Assembly: GCF_037975245.1 (NCBI RefSeq)
Contig: NC_092571.1
Coordinates: 25,932,564 to 25,996,563 of the forward strand
Length of the DNA stretch: 64,000 bases
Direction of reading: 5' to 3'
Source of the DNA: Apostichopus japonicus
Taxonomy: Eukaryota; Echinodermata; Holothuroidea; Aspidochirotida; Stichopodidae
Of the stretch, positions 1 to 12,289 are shown in pieces; positions within the stretch are counted from its first letter, which is position 1; each line of letters opens with the position of its first letter. Made by a program: the position numbers and the translations under genes. The notes under the pieces were generated by a model that saw nothing but the letters and a program-made list of their open reading frames with translations, was not told the DNA's origin and ran no database searches.

Positions 1-644
1 ACAGTTGGTCTACATCAACTGTGCATGTCTAAAAGATGTTTGACTACTAATTAATGGAGTCACCTAATGAATCCTTAATGCACAGTTGGTCTACATCAAA
101 GGTGCATGTCTAAAAGATGTTTGACTACTAATTAATGGAGTCACCTAATGAATCCTTAATGCACAGTTGGTCTACATCAACAGTGCATGTGTAAAATATG
201 TTTGACTACTAATTAATGGGGTCACCTAATGAATCCTTAATGCACAGTTGGTCTACATCAACAGTGAATGTGTAAAAGATGTTTGACTACTAATTAATGG
301 GGTCACCTAATGAATCGTTAATGCACAGTTGGTCTACATCAAAGGTGCATGTCTAAAAGATGTTTGACTACTAATTAATGGAGTCACCTAATGAATCCTT
401 AATGCACAGTTGGTCTACATCAACAGTGAATGTGTAAAAGATGTTTGACTACTAATTAATGGGGTCACCTAATGAATCCTTAATGCACAGTTGGTCTACA
501 AAAACGGTGCATGTCTAAAAGATGTTTGACTACTAATTAATGGAGTCACCTAATGAATCCTTAATGCACAGTTGGTCTACATCAATTGTGCATGTCTAAA
601 TGATGTTTGACTACTAATTAATGTAGTCACCTAATGAATCCTTA

Positions 645-674
645 ATGCACAGTTGGTCTACATCAACTGTGCAT
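645..674. repeat. 30 bp dyad in array A unit, representative
   Basis: The left arm ATGCACAGTTG (645-655) and right arm CAACTGTGCAT (664-674) are perfect reverse complements of 11 bp, separated by an 8 bp loop, GTCTACAT. The same dyad is perfect wherever the variable site reads CAACTGTG. It has one mismatch in CAACAGTG units and more in CAAAGGTG units. It lies across the unit boundary as I phased it. It could extrude as a cruciform or form an RNA hairpin if transcribed; that role is inference. Confidence 0.85.
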
Positions 675-810
675 GTCTAAAAGATGTTTCACCACTAATT
701 AATGGAGTCACCTAATGAATCCTTAATGCACAGTTCGTCTACATCAAAGGTGCATGTCTAAAAGATGTTTGACTACTAATTAATGGAGTCACCTAATGAA
801 TCCTTAATGC

Positions 811-947
811 ACAGTTGGTCTACAACAACGGTGCATGTCTAAAAGATGGTCTACATCAACTACATAGACAATGGTCTACATCAACGATGCATTTCTAAAT
901 GATGTTTGACTACTAATTAATGGAGTCACCTAATGAATCCTTAATGC
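811..947 (+). repeat. Long-form (137 bp) unit of array A, representative
   Basis: This unit is 81 + 56 bp. After the first AAAAGATG it carries two further modules that each begin GTCTACATCAAC. One is 25 bp, containing TACATAGACAATG; the other is 31 bp, ending GATGCATTTCTAAATGATG. It then rejoins the ordinary unit at TTTGAC. The first part of the ordinary unit is therefore itself a duplicable module. About 29 such units are scattered through array A (for example near 1300, 1780, 3490, 7190, 12320, 18165 and 19255). They share the same insertion point, so they probably descend from one event that spread. Confidence 0.9.
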
Positions 948-3900
948 ACAGTTGGTCTACATCAAAGATGCATTTCAAAATGATGTTTGACCACTAATTA
1001 ATGGAGTCACCTAATGAATCCTTAATGCACAGTTGGTCTACATCAACTGTGCATGTCTAAAAGATGTTTGACTACTAATTAATGGAGTCACCGAATGAAT
1101 CCTTAATGCACAGTTGGTCTACATCAAAGGTGCATGTCTAAAAGATGTTTGACTACTAATTAATGGAGTCACCTAATGAATCCTTAATGCACAGTTGGTC
1201 TACATCAACAGTGCATGTGTAAAATATGTTTGACTACTAATTAATGGGGTCACCCAATGAATCCTTAATGCACAGTTGGTCTACAACAACGGTGCATGTC
1301 TAAAAGATGGTCTACATCAACTACATAGACAATGGTCTACATCAACGATGCATTTCTAAATGATGTTTGACCACTAATTAATGGAGTCACCTAATGAATC
1401 CTTAATGCACAGTTGGTCTACATCAAAGGTGCATGTCTAAAAGATGTTTGACTACTAATTAATGGAGTCACCTAATGAATCCTTAATGCACAGTTGGTCT
1501 ACATCAACAGTGAATGTGTAAAAGATGTTTGACTACTAATTAATGGGGTCACCTAATGAATCCTTAATGCACAGTTGGTCTACAAAAACGGTGCATGTCT
1601 AAAAGATGTTTGACTACTAATTAATGGAGTCACCTAATGAATCCTTAATGCACAGTTGGTCTACATCAACAGTGCATGTGTAAAAGATGTTTGACTACTA
1701 ATTAATGGGGTCACCCAATGAATCCTTAATGCACAGTTGGTCTACATCAACGATGCATGTCTAAAAGATGGTCTACATCAGCTACATAGACAATGGTCTA
1801 CATCAACGATGCATTTCTAAATGATGTTTGACTACTAATTAATGGAGTCACCTAATGAATCCTTAATGCACAGTTGGTCTACAACAACGGTGCATGTCTA
1901 AAAGATGGTCTACATCAACTACATCGACAATGGTCTACATCAACGATTCATTTCTAAATGATGTTTGACCACTAATTAATGGAGTCAACTAATGAATCGT
2001 TAATGCACAGTTGGTCTACATCAACGATGCATTTCTAAATGATGTTTGACCACTAATTAATGGAGTCACCTAATAAATCACTAATGCACAGTTAGTCTAC
2101 ATCAACAGTGCATGTCTAAAAGATGTTTGACTACTAATTAATGGAGTCACCTAATGAATCCTTAATGCACAGTTGGTCTACATCAACTGTGCATGTCTAA
2201 AAGATGTTTTACCACTAATTAATGGAGTCACCTAATGAATCCTTAATGCACAGTTCGTCTACATCAAAGGTGCATGTCTAAAAGATGTTTGACTACTAAT
2301 TAATGGAGTCACCGAATGAATCCTTAATGCACAGTTGGTCTACATCAACTGTGCATGTCTAAAAGATGTTTTACCACTAATTAATGGAGTCACCTAATGA
2401 ATCCTTAATGCACAGTTCGTCTACATCAAAGGTGCATGTCTAAAAGATGTTTGACTACTAATTAATGGAGTCACCTAATGAATCCTTAATGCACAGTTGG
2501 TCTACAACGACGGTGCATGTCTAAAAGATGGTCTACATCAACTACATAGACAATGGTCTACATCAACGATGCATTTCTAAATGATGTTTGACTACTAATT
2601 AATGGAGTCACCTAATGAATCCTTAATGCACAGTTGGTCTACATCAAAGATGCATTTCAAAATGATGTTTGACCACTAATTAATGGAGTCACCTAATGAA
2701 TCCTTAATGCACAGTTGGTCTACATCAACTGTGCATGTCTAAAAGATGTTTGACTACTAATTAATGGAGTCACCGAATGAATCCTTAATGCACAGTTGGT
2801 CTACATCAAAGGTGCATGTCTAAAAGATGTTTGACTACTAATTAATGGGGTCACCTAATGAATCCTTAATGCACAGTTGGTCTACAAAAACGGTGCATGT
2901 CTAAAAGATGTTTGACTACTAATTAATGGAGTCACCTAATGAATCCTTAATGCACAGTTGGTCTACATCAACTGTGCATGTCTAAAAGATGTTTTACCAC
3001 TAATTAATGGAGTCACCTAATGAATCCTTAATGCACAGTTCGTCTACATCAAAGGTGCATGTCTAAAAGATGTTTGACTACTGTACTAAGTAATGGAGTC
3101 ACCTAATGAATCCTTAATGCACAGTTAGTCTACATCAACAGTGCATGTCTAAAAGATGTTTGACTACTAATGAATGGAGTCACCTAATAAATCCTTAATG
3201 CACAGTTGGTCTACAACAACTGTGCATGTCTAAAAGATGTTTGACTACTAATTAATGGATTCACCTTATGAATCCTTAATGCACAGTGGGTCTACATCAA
3301 AGGTGCATGTCTAAAAGATGTTTGACTACTAATTAATGGAGTCACCTAATGAATCCTTAATGCACAGTTGGTCTACATCAACAGTGCATGTGTAAAATAT
3401 GTTTGACTACTAATTAATGGAGTCACCTAATGAATCCTTAATGCACAGTTGGTCTACAACAACGGTGCATGTCTAAAAGATGGTCTACATCAACTACATA
3501 GACAATGGTCTACATCAACGATGCATTTCTAAATGATGTTTGACCACTAATTAATGGAGTCACCTAATGAATCCTTAATGCACAGTTGGTCTACATCAAA
3601 GGTGCATGTCTAAAAGATGTTTGACTACTAATTAATGGAGTCACCTAATGAATCCTTAATGCACAGTTGGTCTACATCAACAGTGAATGTGTAAAAGATG
3701 TTTGACTACTAATTAATGGGGTCACCTAATGAATCCTTAATGCACAGTTGGTCTACAAAAACGGTGCATGTCTAAAAGATGTTTGACTACTAATTAATGG
3801 AGTCACCTAATGAATCCTTAATGCACAGTTGGTCTACATCAACAGTGCATGTGTAAAAGATGTTTGACTACTAATTAATGGGGTCACCCAATGAATCCTT

Positions 3901-6330
3901 AATGCACAGTTGGTCTACAAAAACGGTGCATGTCTAAAAGATGTTTGACTACTAATTAATGGAGTCACCTAATGAATCCTTAATGCACAGTTGGTCTACA
4001 TCAACAGTGCATGTGTAAAAGATGTTTGACTACTAATTAATGGGGTCACCCAATGAATCCTTAATGCACAGTTGGTCTACATCAACAGTGCATGTGTAAA
4101 ATATGTTTGACTACTAATTAATGGAGTCACCCAATGAATCCTTAATGCACAGTTGGTCTACAAAAACGGTGCATGTCTAAAAGATGGTCTACATCAACTA
4201 CATAGACAATGGTCTACATCAACGATGCATTTCTAAATGATGTTTGACTACTAATTAATGGAGTCACCTAATGAATCCGTAATGCACAGTTGGTCTACAT
4301 CAACGATGCATTTCTAAATGATGTTTGACCACTAATTAATGGAGTCACCTAATGAATCCTTAATGCACAGTTGGTCTACATCAACAGTGCATGTGTAAAA
4401 TATGTTTGACTACTAATTAATGGAGTCACCTAATGAATCCTTAATGCACAGTTGGTCTACAACAACGGTGCATGTCTAAAAGATGGTCTACATCAACTAC
4501 ATAGACAATGGTCTACATCAACGATGCATTTCTAAATGATGTTTGACTACTAATTAATGGAGTCACCTAATGAATCCGTAATGCACAGTTGGTCTACATC
4601 AACGATGCATTTCTAAATGATGTTTGACCACTAATTAATGGAGTCACCTAATGAATCCTTAATGCACAGTTGGTCTACATCAACAGTGCATGTGTAAAAG
4701 ATGTTTGACTACTAATTAATGGAGTCACCTAATGAATCCTTAATGCACAGTTGGTCTACAACAACGGTGCATGTCTAAAAGATGGTCTACATCAACTACA
4801 TTGACAATGGTCTACATCAACGATGCATTTCTAAATGATGTTTGACTACTAATTAATGGAGTCACCTAATGAATCCTTAATGCACAGTTGGTCTACATCA
4901 ACGATGCATTCCAAAATGATGTTTGACCACTAATTAATGGAGTCACCTAATGAATCCTTAATGCACAGTTGGTCTACATCAACAGTGCATGTCTAAATAA
5001 TGTTTGACTAATGTACTAATTAATAGAGACACCTAATGAATCCTTAATGCACAGTTGGTCTACATCAAAGGTGCATGTCTAAAAGATGTTTGACTACTGT
5101 ACTAATTAATGGAGTCACCTAATGAGTCACTAATGCACAGTAGGTCTACATCAACAGTGCATGTCTAAAAGATGTTTGACTACTAATGAATGGAGTCACC
5201 TAATGAATCCTTAATGAACAGTTGGTCTACATCAACTGTGCATGTCTAAAAGATGTTTGACTACTAATTAATGGAGTCACCGAATGAATCCTTAATGCAC
5301 AGTTGGTCTACATCAAAGGTGCATGTCTAAAAGATGTTTGACTACTAATTAATGGGGTCACCTAATGAATCCTTAATGCACAGTTGGTCTACAAAAACAG
5401 TGCATGTCTAAAAGATGTTTGACTACTAATTAATGGAGTCACCTAATGAATCCTTAATGCACAGTTGGTCTACATCAACTGTGCATGTCTAAAAGATGTT
5501 TTACCACTAATTAATGGAGTCACCTAATGAATCCTTAATGCACAGTTCGTCTACATCAAAGGTGCATGTCTAAAGATGTTTGACTACTGTACTAATTAAT
5601 GGAGTCACCTAATGAATCCTTAATGCACAGTTAGTCTACATCAACAGTGCATGTCTAAAAGATGTTTGACTACTAATGAATGGAGTCACCTAATGAATCC
5701 TTAATGCACAGTGGGTCTACATCAACTGTGCATGTCTAAAAGATGTTTGACTACTAATTAATGGAGTCACCTAATGAATCCTTAATGCACAGTTGGTCTA
5801 CATCAAAGGTGCATGTCTAAATGATGTTTGACTACTAATTAATGGAGTCACCTAATGAATCCTTAATGCACAGTTGGTCTACATCAACAGTGCATGTGTA
5901 AAATATGTTTGACTACTAATTAATGGGGTCACCTAATGAATCCTTAATGCACAGTTGGTCTACAACAACGGTGCATGTCTAAAAGATGGTCTACATCAAC
6001 TACATAGACAATGGTCTACATCAACGATGCATTTCTAAATGATGTTTGACCACTAATTAATGGAGTCACCTAATGAATCGTTAATGCACAGTTGGTCTAC
6101 ATCAAAGGTGCATGTCTAAAAGATGTTTGACTACTAATTAATGGAGTCACCTAATGAATCCTTAATGCACAGTTGGTCTACATCAACAGTGAATGTGAAA
6201 AAGATGTTTGACTACTAATTAATGGGGTCACCTAATGAATCCTTAATGCACAGTTGGTCTACAAAAACGGTGCATGTCTAAAAGATGTTTGACTACTAAT
6301 GAATGGAGTCACCTAATGAATCCTTAATGC

Positions 6331-9300
6331 ACAGTTGGTCTACATCAACTGTGCATGTCTAAAAGATGTTTGACTACTAATTAATGGAGTCACCTAATGA
6401 ATCCTTAATGCACAGTTGGTCTACATCAAAGGTGCATGTCTAAAAGATGTTTGACTACTAATTAATGGAGTCACCTAATGAATCCTTAATGCACAGTTGG
6501 TCTACATCAACAGTGCATGTGTAAAATATGTTTGACTACTAATTAATGGGGTCACCTAATGAATCCTTAATGCACAGTTGGTCTACATCAACAGTGAATG
6601 TGTAAAAGATGTTTGACTACTAATTAATGGGGTCACCTAATGAATCGTTAATGCACAGTTGGTCTACATCAAAGGTGCATGTCTAAAAGATGTTTGACTA
6701 CTAATTAATGGAGTCACCTAATGAATCCTTAATGCACAGTTGGTCTACATCAACAGTGAATGTGTAAAAGATGTTTGACTACTAATTAATGGGGTCACCT
6801 AATGAATCCTTAATGCACAGTTGGTCTACAAAAACGGTGCATGTCTAAAAGATGTTTGACTACTAATTAATGGAGTCACCTAATGAATCCTTAATGCACA
6901 GTTGGTCTACATCAATTGTGCATGTCTAAATGATGTTTGACTACTAATTAATGTAGTCACCTAATGAATCCTTAATGCACAGTTGGTCTACATCAACTGT
7001 GCATGTCTAAAAGATGTTTCACCACTAATTAATGGAGTCACCTAATGAATCCTTAATGCACAGTTCGTCTACATCAAAGGTGCATGTCTAAAAGATGTTT
7101 GACTACTAATTAATGGAGTCACCTAATGAATCCTTAATGCACAGTTGGTCTACAACAACGGTGCATGTCTAAAAGATGGTCTACATCAACTACATAGACA
7201 ATGGTCTACATCAACGATGCATTTCTAAATGATGTTTGACTACTAATTAATGGAGTCACCTAATGAATCCTTAATGCACAGTTGGTCTACATCAAAGATG
7301 CATTTCAAAATGATGTTTGACCACTAATTAATGGAGTCACCTAATGAATCCTTAATGCACAGTTGGTCTACATCAACTGTGCATGTCTAAAAGATGTTTG
7401 ACTACTAATTAATGGAGTCACCGAATGAATCCTTAATGCACAGTTGGTCTACATCAAAGGTGCATGTCTAAAAGATGTTTGACTACTAATTAATGGAGTC
7501 ACCTAATGAATCCTTAATGCACAGTTGGTCTACATCAACAGTGCATGTGTAAAATATGTTTGACTACTAATTAATGGGGTCACCCAATGAATCCTTAATG
7601 CACAGTTGGTCTACAACAACGGTGCATGTCTAAAAGATGGTCTACATCAACTACATAGACAATGGTCTACATCAACGATGCATTTCTAAATGATGTTTGA
7701 CCACTAATTAATGGAGTCACCTAATGAATCCTTAATGCACAGTTGGTCTACATCAAAGGTGCATGTCTAAAAGATGTTTGACTACTAATTAATGGAGTCA
7801 CCTAATGAATCCTTAATGCACAGTTGGTCTACATCAACAGTGAATGTGTAAAAGATGTTTGACTACTAATTAATGGGGTCACCTAATGAATCCTTAATGC
7901 ACAGTTGGTCTACAAAAACGGTGCATGTCTAAAAGATGTTTGACTACTAATTAATGGAGTCACCTAATGAATCCTTAATGCACAGTTGGTCTACATCAAC
8001 AGTGCATGTGTAAAAGATGTTTGACTACTAATTAATGGGGTCACCCAATGAATCCTTAATGCACAGTTGGTCTACATCAACGATGCATGTCTAAAAGATG
8101 GTCTACATCAGCTACATAGACAATGGTCTACATCAACGATGCATTTCTAAATGATGTTTGACTACTAATTAATGGAGTCACCTAATGAATCCTTAATGCA
8201 CAGTTGGTCTACAACAACGGTGCATGTCTAAAAGATGGTCTACATCAACTACATCGACAATGGTCTACATCAACGATTCATTTCTAAATGATGTTTGACC
8301 ACTAATTAATGGAGTCAACTAATGAATCGTTAATGCACAGTTGGTCTACATCAACGATGCATTTCTAAATGATGTTTGACCACTAATTAATGGAGTCACC
8401 TAATAAATCACTAATGCACAGTTAGTCTACATCAACAGTGCATGTCTAAAAGATGTTTGACTACTAATTAATGGAGTCACCTAATGAATCCTTAATGCAC
8501 AGTTGGTCTACATCAACTGTGCATGTCTAAAAGATGTTTTACCACTAATTAATGGAGTCACCTAATGAATCCTTAATGCACAGTTCGTCTACATCAAAGG
8601 TGCATGTCTAAAAGATGTTTGACTACTAATTAATGGAGTCACCGAATGAATCCTTAATGCACAGTTGGTCTACATCAACTGTGCATGTCTAAAAGATGTT
8701 TTACCACTAATTAATGGAGTCACCTAATGAATCCTTAATGCACAGTTCGTCTACATCAAAGGTGCATGTCTAAAAGATGTTTGACTACTAATTAATGGAG
8801 TCACCTAATGAATCCTTAATGCACAGTTGGTCTACAACGACGGTGCATGTCTAAAAGATGGTCTACATCAACTACATAGACAATGGTCTACATCAACGAT
8901 GCATTTCTAAATGATGTTTGACTACTAATTAATGGAGTCACCTAATGAATCCTTAATGCACAGTTGGTCTACATCAAAGATGCATTTCAAAATGATGTTT
9001 GACCACTAATTAATGGAGTCACCTAATGAATCCTTAATGCACAGTTGGTCTACATCAACTGTGCATGTCTAAAAGATGTTTGACTACTAATTAATGGAGT
9101 CACCGAATGAATCCTTAATGCACAGTTGGTCTACATCAAAGGTGCATGTCTAAAAGATGTTTGACTACTAATTAATGGGGTCACCTAATGAATCCTTAAT
9201 GCACAGTTGGTCTACAAAAACGGTGCATGTCTAAAAGATGTTTGACTACTAATTAATGGAGTCACCTAATGAATCCTTAATGCACAGTTGGTCTACATCA

Positions 9301-9456
9301 ACTGTGCATGTCTAAAAGATGTTTTACCACTAATTAATGGAGTCACCTAATGAATCCTTAATGCACAGTTCGTCTACATCAAAGGTGCATGTCTAAAAGA
9401 TGTTTGACTACTGTACTAAGTAATGGAGTCACCTAATGAATCCTTAATGCACAGTT
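6331..9456 (+). repeat. Array A long-range duplication, copy 2
   Basis: Second copy of the block at 1-3126, offset 6330 bp, with the same order of unit variants and long-form units. After 9456 the sequence instead resumes a match at offset 6087 to about 3454-4203 (its copy is about 9541-10290). A stretch of roughly 300 bp present in the first neighbourhood is therefore absent or replaced in the second. This is the pattern expected from unequal exchange between misaligned repeats. Confidence 0.85.
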
Positions 9457-12289
9457 GGTCTACATCAACTGTGCATGTCTAAAAGATGTTTTACCACTAA
9501 TTAATGGAGTCACCTAATGAATCCTTAATGCACAGTTGGTCTACAACAACGGTGCATGTCTAAAAGATGGTCTACATCAACTACATAGACAATGGTCTAC
9601 ATCAACGATGCATTTCTAAATGATGTTTGACCACTAATTAATGGAGTCACCTAATGAATCCTTAATGCACAGTTGGTCTACATCAAAGGTGCATGTCTAA
9701 AAGATGTTTGACTACTAATTAATGGAGTCACCTAATGAATCCTTAATGCACAGTTGGTCTACATCAACAGTGAATGTGTAAAAGATGTTTGACTACTAAT
9801 TAATGGGGTCACCTAATGAATCCTTAATGCACAGTTGGTCTACAAAAACGGTGCATGTCTAAAAGATGTTTGACTACTAATTAATGGAGTCACCTAATGA
9901 ATCCTTAATGCACAGTTGGTCTACATCAACAGTGCATGTGTAAAAGATGTTTGACTACTAATTAATGGGGTCACCCAATGAATCCTTAATGCACAGTTGG
10001 TCTACAAAAACGGTGCATGTCTAAAAGATGTTTGACTACTAATTAATGGAGTCACCTAATGAATCCTTAATGCACAGTTGGTCTACATCAACAGTGCATG
10101 TGTAAAAGATGTTTGACTACTAATTAATGGGGTCACCCAATGAATCCTTAATGCACAGTTGGTCTACATCAACAGTGCATGTGTAAAATATGTTTGACTA
10201 CTAATTAATGGAGTCACCCAATGAATCCTTAATGCACAGTTGGTCTACAAAAACGGTGCATGTCTAAAAGATGGTCTACATCAACTACATCGACAATGGT
10301 CTACATCAACGATTCATTTCTAAATGATGTTTGACCACTAATTAATGGAGTCACCTAATGAATCGTTAATGCACAGTTGGTCTACATCAACGATGCATTT
10401 CTAAATGATGTTTGACCACTAATTAATGGAGTCACCTAATAAATCACTAATGCACAGTTAGTCTACATCAACAGTGCATGTCTAAAAGATGTTTGACTAC
10501 TAATTAATGGAGTCACCTAATGAATCCTTAATGCACAGTTGGTCTACATCAATTGTGCATGTCTAAATGATGTTTGACTACTAATTAATGGAGTCACCTA
10601 ATGAATCCTTAATGCACAGTTGGTCTACATCAACTGTGCATGTCTAAAAGATGTTTTACCACTAATTAATGGAGTCACCTAATGAATCCTTAATGCACAG
10701 TTCGTCTACATCAAAGGTGCATGTCTAAAAGATGTTTGACTACTAATTAATGGAGTCACCTAATGAATCCTTAATGCACAGTTGGTCTACAACAACGGTG
10801 CATGTCTAAAAGATGGTCTACATCAACTACATAGACAATGGTCTACATCAACGATGCATTTCTAAATGATGTTTGACTACTAATTAATGGAGTCACCTAA
10901 TGAATCCTTAATGCACAGTTGGTCTACATCAAAGATGCATTTCAAAATGATGTTTGACTACTAATTAATGGAGTCACCTAATGAATCCTTAATGCACAGT
11001 TGGTCTACATCAAAGGTGCATGTCTAAAAGATGTTTGACTACTAATTAATGGGGTCACCTAATGAATCCTTAATGCACAGTTGGTCTACAAAAACGGTGC
11101 ATGTCTAAAAGATGTTTGACTACTAATTAATGGAGTCACCTAATGAATCCTTAATGCACAGTTGGTCTACATCAACTGTGCATGTCTAAAAGATGTTTTA
11201 CCACTAATTAATGGAGTCACCTAATGTAACCTTAATGCACAGTTCGTCTACATCAAAGGTGCATGTCTAAAAGATGTTTGACTACTGTACTAATTAATGG
11301 AGTCACCTATTGAATCACTAATGCACAGTTAGTCTACATCAACAGTGCATGTCTAAAAGATGTTTGACTACTAATGAATGGAGTCACCTAATGAATCCTT
11401 AATGCACAGTGGGTCTACATCAACTGTGCATGTCTAAAAGATGTTTGACTACTAATTAATGGAGTCACCTAATGAATCCTTAATGCACAGTTGGTCTACA
11501 TCAAAGGTGCATGTCTAAAAGATGTTTGACTACTAATTAATGGAGTCACCTAATGAATCCTTAATGCACAGTTCGTCTACATCAACAGTGCATGTGTAAA
11601 ATATGTTTGACTACTAATTAATGGAGTCACCTAATGAATCCTTAATGCACAGTTGGTCTACAACAACGGTGCATGTCTAAAAGATGGTCTACATCAACTA
11701 CATAGACAATGGTCTACATCAAAGATGCATTTCTAAATGATGTTTGACCACTAATTAATGGAGTCACCTAATGAATCCTTAATGCACAGTTGGTCTACAT
11801 TAAAGGTGCATGTCTAAAAGATGTTTGACTACTAATTAATGGAGTCACCTAATGAATCCTTAATGCACAGTTGGTCTACATCAACAGTGAATGTGTAAAA
11901 GATGTTTGACTACTAATTAATGGGGTCACCTAATGAATCCTTAATGCACAGTTGGTCTACAAAAACGGTGCATGTCTAAAAGATGTTTGACTACTTATTA
12001 ATGGAGTCACCTAATGAATCCTTAATGCACAGTTGGTCTACATCAACAGTGCATGTCTAAAAGATGTTTGACTACTAATTAATGGGGTCACCCAATGAAT
12101 CCTTAATGCACAGTTAGTCTACAAAAACGGTGCATGTCTAAAAGATGTTTGACTACTAATTAATGGAGTCACCTAATGAATCCTTAATGCACAGTTGGTC
12201 TACATCAACAGTGCATGTCTAAAAGATGTTTGACTACTAATTAATGGGGTCACCCAATGAATCCTTAATGCACAGTTAGTCTACAAAAA

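Larger units (their letters stand above)
1..3126 (+). repeat. Array A long-range duplication, copy 1
   Basis: This stretch matches 6331-9456 at a constant offset of 6330 bp. It includes idiosyncratic marks: AATCGTTAATG near 315, GTCAACTAATG near 1986, CAACGACGG near 2506, and CTGTACTAAGTAATGG near 3081. It begins before the window. Identity breaks at about 3127, where ACAGTTAGTC faces ACAGTTGGTC. I compared marker sites and line segments by eye and saw no difference in them, but I did not align every base. Confidence 0.85.
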
